From JADHLJ01 sp038146985 (GTDB lineage Bacteria; Pseudomonadota; Alphaproteobacteria; Thalassobaculales; Thalassobaculaceae): a stretch of DNA of 64,000 nt. Below are positions 60,329 through 64,000 of this stretch, piece after piece. The stretch spans positions 1 to 64,000 of the forward strand of contig JAYQSQ010000012.1 of assembly GCA_038146985.1 (NCBI GenBank), written 5' to 3'. Numbering within the stretch: the first letter of the stretch is position 1; every line of letters starts with the position of its first letter. The translations under genes were made by a program, and so were the position numbers. The notes under the pieces were generated by a model. It saw only the letters and a program-made list of their open reading frames with translations. It searched no databases and had not been told where the DNA came from.

Positions 60329-62464
60329 ATGCCGGATCTTTCCAGCCTGCTCTCGCCGTCCTCGGTGGCGGTTGTCGGCGCCTCGAACGACCCGCACAGC
60401 CTGCGCGGCCGAATCATGGCGGTCATGGGATGCCACAAGGTCGACATCCCGATCTATCCAATCAGCCGGTCGCAGGACGAGGTCTTCGGCCTCAAGGCCT
60501 ATCGCTCGGTTGCGGAAACCCCGACACCGGTGGAGTTGGCGGTCCTGATCATCCCCGCGGCGCACATTCCGGCCTCACTCGAGGATTGCGCCGCCGCCGG
60601 CGTCAAGGCGGCGCTGATCCTGGCCTCCGGTTTCGCCGAGGATGCCTCATCCGGCGGAAGCGACTTGCAGGCCAAGGTGCTGGAGATTCAGGCCCGCACC
60701 GGCATGCTGATCTCGGGTCCCAATTCCGAGGGCTTCGCCAATATGGCGAAACGGCTCTGCGCCACCTTCAGCCCGGTGGTCGAGGGCGAGGACATGGAGT
60801 TGATGCCGCCCTGGTCCAAGGCGGCCCGGATCGCGGTCGTCGCCCAGAGCGGCGGCATGGGCTTCGCCTTTTACGACCGGGCCCGGACCAAGGGCCTGCG
60901 GTTCAGCCATGTGGTGACCACCGGCAACGAGGCCTGCCTCGAAAGCCTCGACGTGGTTGATCATCTGATCACCGCCGATGAAGCGGACGTGTTCCTGATG
61001 TTCATGGAGGACGTGAAGACACCTGGCAAGCTGGCGGCGGTGGCGGAAAAGGCGCTGCGTGCCGGCAAGCCCATGATCGTCGCCAAGATCGGCCGCTCCG
61101 AGGCTGGCAAGCGCGCCGCCGCCTCTCATACCGCCTCGCTGGCCGGTTCTTACGAGACCTACAAGGCGATCTTTGAGCGTTACGGCGTGATCGAAGGCGG
61201 CGACACCGAGGAGATGGTCGATATCGCCGGTGCCTTCTCGCATTACGCCAGCCGTCTGCCGGCGGGGAGAAGGGTCGGCATCTTCACCGGCTCGGGCGGC
61301 GCCGGGGGCTGGCTGGCCGATGCCTGTGCGTCGGCGGAGCTCGAGGTTCCGGTACTGGATGCGGCGACCAGGGCCAATATCGACCAGCACCTTCCCAGCT
61401 ACGGCACCTCGCAGAACCCGGTGGACGGTACCGCCGGGGTGATCCGCACCCTCGGCTACGCGCGGATCAGCGCCATGATCGCCGCCTCCGAGCGCATCGA
61501 CGCGGTGATCGCGATCACCTCGGCCCGCAATCCCGTGACATTGCAACGCGAGACCGACGCCCTGGAGGCCCTCGGCCGCGACACGCTGAAACCGGTGCTG
61601 ATGTGGAGCTATACGCTGCCGCATCCGGATGTGGTGACGCTGCTGGCGAAGGCCGGGGTACCGCTGTTCACGAATATGCGGAATGCGACCCGCGCCCTTG
61701 CGGCGATGGCGCGCTATCGGGCCCAGCGCGAGGCGTTTCTGAAACGCGCGGCTACGCCGAAGGTCGAACCGCTGTCGAAGCAAACGGCTGAGCTTCTTGC
61801 AAACTCCGGCGCGACCATCGCCGAGTATGACGCCATGCGGCTTCTGGCGTCGGCCGGCATCGAAGCGGTCACCGGCACCCTCGCCCGTAGCGCCGACGAA
61901 GCGGCAGACGCGGCGGAACGAGCCGGCGTCCCGGTCGCGCTCAAGATCCAGTCGCCTGATATCCCGCACAAATCGGCGGCGGGCGGCGTTGCCCTCAATG
62001 TTTCAGGAGGGACGGCGGCGCGCCAGGCCTTTCTGGACATCCAGACACGGGTTGCGGAAAGCAACCCGGACGCCACGATCCTCGGCACCCTGGTCCAGCC
62101 GATGGCGCGGCCAGGCCTGGAGATGATCCTCGGGATCAGCAACGGGAGCGGCTTTGGCCCGATGCTGATGGTCGGCTTCGGAGGCACGGCGGTCGAGACC
62201 TCCCGCGACGTCGCCTTCGCCCCGGCACCACTGTCGCGCGATGAGGCCCGCGCGCTCCTGGCGAGGCTGCGCGGTGCGGCGTTGCTGAATGGTGCCGCCC
62301 ACGACATTGAGGCCCTAACCCGCCTGATGGAAAGACTGTCGGCCTTCGCCCTTTCCGCCGCCGGCCGGATCGCCGAGATCGACCTCAACCCGGTGCTGAT
62401 ACACCCGCCGGGCGACGGGCTCTCGATCGTCGATGCCTTGATCATCCAGCATCCGGCGGCATAA
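60329..62464 (+). CDS. Acyl-CoA synthetase, NDP-forming type
   Basis: The 711-residue protein has, in order, a CoA-binding Rossmann domain (SSVAVVGASNDPHSLRGRIM), succinyl-CoA-synthetase-like flavodoxin domains with the phosphohistidine region SEAGKRAAASHTASLAGSYETYKAIFERYG, and a C-terminal ATP-grasp domain (VPVALKIQSPDIPHKSAAGGVALNV..LEMILGISNGSGFGPMLMVGFGG). It forms acyl-CoA with ADP (or GDP) and phosphate. It lies between an acyl-CoA dehydrogenase and an enoyl-CoA hydratase, so it likely activates the acid degraded by this cluster. The acid is unknown. Confidence 0.88.
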   Translation: MPDLSSLLSPSSVAVVGASNDPHSLRGRIMAVMGCHKVDIPIYPISRSQDEVFGLKAYRSVAETPTPVELAVLIIPAAHIPASLEDCAAAGVKAALILASGFAEDASSGGSDLQAKVLEIQARTGMLISGPNSEGFANMAKRLCATFSPVVEGEDMELMPPWSKAARIAVVAQSGGMGFAFYDRARTKGLRFSHVVTTGNEACLESLDVVDHLITADEADVFLMFMEDVKTPGKLAAVAEKALRAGKPMIVAKIGRSEAGKRAAASHTASLAGSYETYKAIFERYGVIEGGDTEEMVDIAGAFSHYASRLPAGRRVGIFTGSGGAGGWLADACASAELEVPVLDAATRANIDQHLPSYGTSQNPVDGTAGVIRTLGYARISAMIAASERIDAVIAITSARNPVTLQRETDALEALGRDTLKPVLMWSYTLPHPDVVTLLAKAGVPLFTNMRNATRALAAMARYRAQREAFLKRAATPKVEPLSKQTAELLANSGATIAEYDAMRLLASAGIEAVTGTLARSADEAADAAERAGVPVALKIQSPDIPHKSAAGGVALNVSGGTAARQAFLDIQTRVAESNPDATILGTLVQPMARPGLEMILGISNGSGFGPMLMVGFGGTAVETSRDVAFAPAPLSRDEARALLARLRGAALLNGAAHDIEALTRLMERLSAFALSAAGRIAEIDLNPVLIHPPGDGLSIVDALIIQHPAA

Positions 62465-62507
62465 ACACTACCAAACGCCTCGAAGACTCAACCTTGAGAC
62501 CCGGCAC

Positions 62508-63307
62508 ATGGCACAGTTCCCCGACTTCACCGATCTTGGTATTTCCGTCGACGGCCATGTGGCCACGATCGAGATCCAGCGCCCACCGCACAATTTCTTC
62601 GACTATTCCCTTATTCAGCAGATCGCCACCGCCATGGAGGTCGTTGACTCGGACAGCAACCTTCGCGCCGCGGTGCTCTGCGCCGCCGGCAAGTCGTTCT
62701 GCGCCGGCGCCAATTTCCGCTCCGACGGGTCCAGCGACAGCGAGCAGAAGAAAAGCGGCGACAGCAGCCCGGCCAATCATCTCTATGTCGAGGCGGTCCG
62801 CCTGTTCTCCACCAAGACCCCGATCATCGGTGCGATCCAGGAGCGGCGATCGGCGGCGGCCTCGGCCTCAGCCTGGTGCCGGACTTCCGGGTTGCCGCGC
62901 CGGAAGCGCGCTTCGCCGCGAATTTCACCCGGCTCGGTTTCCATCCCGGCTTCGCGCTGACCTACACCCTGCCGGCGCTTATCGGCCAGCAGCGCGCCAA
63001 TCTGATGTTCTACACCAGCCGCCGCATTAAGGGCGACGAAGCCTATGCCTGGGGTCTCGCCGACATGCTGGTCCCCTTGGAGGAGGTGCGCGGCGCCGCC
63101 CAGGCGCTGGCCGCCGAGATCGCGGAGAACTCCCCCCTCGGCGTGATCGAGACCCGTGCCACCATGCGCAAGGGTCTGGTCGAGCAGGTGCGCAAGGCAA
63201 CCGACCACGAACTCGAGGTCCAGAACAAGCTGCGCCAGACCGAGGATTTCAAGGAAGGCATCCGGGCCACGGCGGAACGCCGCGTCCCCAACTTCCAGGG
63301 TCGGTGA
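62508..63307 (+). pseudogene. Enoyl-CoA hydratase/isomerase family protein, single frame change
   Basis: The crotonase-fold gene starts MAQFPDFTDLGISVDGHVATIEIQRPPHNFFDYSLIQQIA and has the first oxyanion segment AAGKSFCAGANF. After IIGAIQ (about 62840) the frame changes. Adding one G gives GAAIGGGLGLSLVPDFRVAAPEARFAANFTRLGFHPG, the second oxyanion hole and following helix, and the remainder runs to 63307. The restored length of 266 residues is normal. The product would hydrate an enoyl-CoA made by the neighbouring dehydrogenases. Given the single-base fix at a G, a consensus error is likely. Confidence 0.87.
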
Positions 63308-63317
63308 CGCGCGGAGT

Positions 63318-64000
63318 TTACTGGATTGGCACCTCGTTGAAGCTGCGCAGCTTGCGCGAATGCAGCTTCTCAAGCGGCAGGCCGCGCAGAAGCTCCATGG
63401 CTCGGAAACCGATATCCAGATGCTGGTCAACCTGGCGGCGATAGAAATCGTCGGCCATGCCGGGCAGCTTCAATTCCCCGTGCAGCGGTTTGTCCGAGAC
63501 GCAGAGCAAGGTGCCGTAGGGGACCCTGAACCGATAGCCGTTGGCGGCGATCACCGCGCTTTCCATGTCCAGGGCAATTGCCCGGGTCTGGGCCAGGGTG
63601 CGGTTCGGTTCGCTCTGCTCGCGCAGCTCCCAGTTCCGGTTGTCGGTGGAGGCGACGGTTCCGGTTCACATCACCTGTTTGATGCCGAGATCGTCGAGCC
63701 CCGTCACTTCGGCCACCGCCCGTTCCAGAGCCTGCTGGACCTCGGCCAGCGCGGGGATCGGCACCCAGACCGGCAGGTCCGCGTCGAGCACATGATCGCC
63801 GCGATGATAGGCATGACCCAGCACATAGTCGCCGAGCCTCTGGGTCTTCCGAAGCCCGGCGCAGTGCCCCAGCATGATCCAGGCGTTCGGACGCAGCACC
63901 GCCACATGGTCGGTGATGGTCTTGGCGTTTGACGGTCCGACGCCGATATCGACGATGGTGATCCCCTGGTGCCTGTCGCGGACCAGATGATAGGCCGGCA
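63318..64000 (-). pseudogene. amn: AMP nucleosidase, C-terminal part, with an in-frame TGA
   Basis: The gene enters from the right edge; its start is outside the window. Visible parts include GITIVDIGVGPSNAKTITDH, AWIMLGHCAGLRKTQRLGDYVLGHAYHRGDHVLD and WVPIPALAEVQQALE. After the interruption come TGTVASTDNRNWELREQSEP and ALDMESAVIAANGYRFRVPYGTLLCVSDKPLHGE. AMP nucleosidase splits AMP into adenine and ribose 5-phosphate. A TGA at 63666-63668 interrupts the frame, and the same frame continues on both sides. Relatives commonly have Arg there (VMRTGTV), and CGA to TGA is one transition. No SECIS-like context was recognised. Confidence 0.85.

Noticed and set aside
63666..63668. Selenocysteine reading of the TGA in amn
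   Set aside because: AMP nucleosidase is not a selenoprotein family, relatives have Arg at the site, and no selenocysteine insertion hairpin was recognised downstream.
1..64000. CRISPR arrays, insertion sequences, prophage or integrative elements
   Set aside because: No regularly spaced repeats, transposase, integrase or phage genes were found. The repeats present are short intergenic palindromes.

Overview
The window looks like chromosomal DNA of a high-GC alphaproteobacterium, most likely Rhodospirillales-like. The grounds are the aapJQMP-type amino-acid ABC operon, the ModE/modABC layout, the codon use, and the dispersed palindromic repeats. No phage, insertion sequence, CRISPR array or rRNA was seen. 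One tRNA (Glu) is present.

Layout: (1) 0-2 kb: the end of a mercaptopyruvate sulfurtransferase and a tandem GNAT acetyltransferase. (2) 1.8-6.4 kb: a general L-amino-acid ABC transporter with a terminator after the binding-protein gene. (3) 6.7-11 kb: cystathionine beta-lyase, a short ModE-like regulator, a Mo-box and modABC. (4) 11-14.2 kb: a FAD oxidoreductase, then 6-phosphogluconate dehydrogenase and gluconokinase. (5) 14.4-23.3 kb: a surface-sugar locus. It holds a glycosyltransferase, a TPP E1 alpha/beta pair without E2/E3, a heptose-kinase-like GHMP kinase, a nucleotidyltransferase, a B12-type radical SAM enzyme, an epimerase, and a DegT-family enzyme with His where the PLP lysine should be. 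(6) 23.4-25.4 kb: a KamB/NpmA-like 16S rRNA methyltransferase translationally coupled to a DUF371-RsmI fusion. (7) 25.5-34 kb: a cupin-like protein, a TPP decarboxylase with a dehydrogenase, a TAXI-TRAP transporter, and a family 2 glycosyltransferase. (8) 34-40.7 kb: a GntR-controlled catabolic operon with a perfect 25-bp operator, and a beta-keto acid cleavage enzyme. (9) 40.9-43 kb: an EF-hand protein, ECF sigma factor, anti-sigma factor and periplasmic metal-sensor module. (10) 43.2-51.5 kb: a xanthine-dehydrogenase-type large subunit, a hydrolase, and two gamma-glutamyltransferases around a maleate-isomerase-like protein. (11) 51.6-57.8 kb: tRNA-Glu, a cyclase-family protein, and a probable zinc module (ABC transporter, DUF3299, CobW). 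(12) 58-64 kb: an acyl-CoA catabolic cluster and the end of AMP nucleosidase.

The points most worth following up are three. The first is the rRNA decoding-site methyltransferase pair, with its archaeal-type DUF371 domain fused to RsmI. The second is the deoxy/branched heptose-like sugar locus. The third is a quality signal: six genes are broken by small frame changes, nearly all of which are mended by adding one or two bases, usually in short G/C runs. This looks more like deletion-type consensus error than gene decay. An in-frame TGA in amn and an aberrant T-loop in tRNA-Glu also need read-level checking.
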